64,000 nt of DNA from NCBI GenBank assembly GCA_030562195.1, contig CM060199.1, positions 25,192,338 through 25,256,337 on the forward strand, in the 5' to 3' direction. Origin of the DNA: Nipponacmea schrenckii. Its lineage: Eukaryota > Mollusca > Gastropoda > Lottiidae. The notes under the pieces are model-generated. The model was not told where the DNA came from. It ran no database searches and was given only the letters and a program-made list of their open reading frames with translations. The position numbers and the translations under genes are program-made. Positions 63,728-64,000 of this stretch are shown one piece after another; the stretch's first letter is position 1; each line of letters starts with the position of its first letter.

Positions 63728-64000
63728 TCGTGATTTTCAATTAGCTGCAAAACCGGAAGTAAACACCGGACAACAAAAGTGAAGATACCATTGGATACAT
63801 ATAATGAAGGGCAACAACTTTTGTTCAGGTCAGAAGGTCACCAAAGGTCAAAGTCGCGAAATATGAACCTTGAAAGTTTTGACAATAACTGAAAAATTAC
63901 AACCGGAAATAAAAAAAAAAAGCAAAAGCGAAATTCAAAAATCCCTTCCAATACTTTTTTGCGCAATCGATTGATGTTTTTAGAAAATCAAAAATCATGC
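63728..64000. other. Short tail sequence, no feature recognised
   Basis: No coding or repeat signal shared with the rest of the window. The purine-rich aagaaatcaaaaatc-type ends and cggaagtaaacaccgga/accggaaataaa near-repeats may belong to another interspersed repeat. Confidence 0.4.

Overview
This window looks like AT-rich metazoan DNA, probably from a marine invertebrate and most likely a lophotrochozoan such as a mollusc. The evidence is spliced exons with GT-AG borders, a tRNA-derived SINE, Penelope, Kolobok, Harbinger, piggyBac and Maverick-type elements, and abundant AGGCCTA/TCTAGATC-type simple motifs. Species assignment is inference. There is no operon structure and almost no convincing host gene. 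The window is a nested mosaic of transposable elements with two 500-N scaffold gaps (39012-39511 and 63228-63727).

Layout. Positions 1-1300 hold little beyond a possible 22-nt first coding exon and an AAT microsatellite. A decayed reverse-strand LINE with a 2A-like motif fills about 1300-4100. From 4160 to 25017 runs a satellite with a unit of about 115 bp, cut open by successive insertions whose target duplications can mostly be read in the satellite. These are a foldback element (4263-6267), a nearly intact Penelope-like element with a hammerhead-ribozyme-like 5' end and an SGNH-like ORF1 (7445-11374), a dead piggyBac carrying a SINE (11434-14575), a Harbinger-type MITE (14702-15237), an ISL2EU-like THAP/DDE element (15639-19440), and a DNA transposon with 4-bp AGGT duplications (20654-24799) that is itself partly duplicated with its flanking satellite.

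From 25018 to 31800 come LINE pieces, GACGGACGG-type interspersed repeats, a Myb/SANT-like gene broken by frame errors, a transposase-like fragment and an internally deleted Gypsy element. It ends in a perfect 29-bp palindrome. From 32400 to the first gap lies a remnant of a Maverick/adintovirus-like element. It has a small hydrophobic protein, a parvovirus-type PLA2-like domain fused to a DDE integrase, a frameshifted adenain-like protease, and a coiled-coil fibre-like gene split by a LINE.

After the gap, 39512-42560 is a nearly identical partial copy of the Harbinger element that is complete at 44219-50290. In the complete element the five-exon HARBI1-type transposase (340 aa) and the opposing multi-exon Myb/SANT gene both look open, and the 19-bp terminal repeats match perfectly, so this is the youngest-looking DNA transposon here. 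Next is an 11-kb Kolobok-type element (50852-61801). It has TTAA target duplications and 14-bp perfect TIRs, a three-exon gene with a P2X7-type cytoplasmic domain on the plus strand, and a THAP transposase gene on the minus strand. A second Penelope-like element, itself split by a 2-kb tandem-repeat insertion, sits between them. A second piggyBac begins at 62184 and runs into the second gap.

The coding content is mobilisation machinery: RT plus GIY-YIG or EEP nucleases for retroelements, DDE transposases plus Myb or THAP DNA-binding partners for DNA elements, and integrase, protease and fibre-like proteins for the virus-like element. Most genes carry stops or frameshifts. The exceptions are the Penelope ORF2 (755 aa), the Harbinger transposase and the PLA2-integrase ORF.
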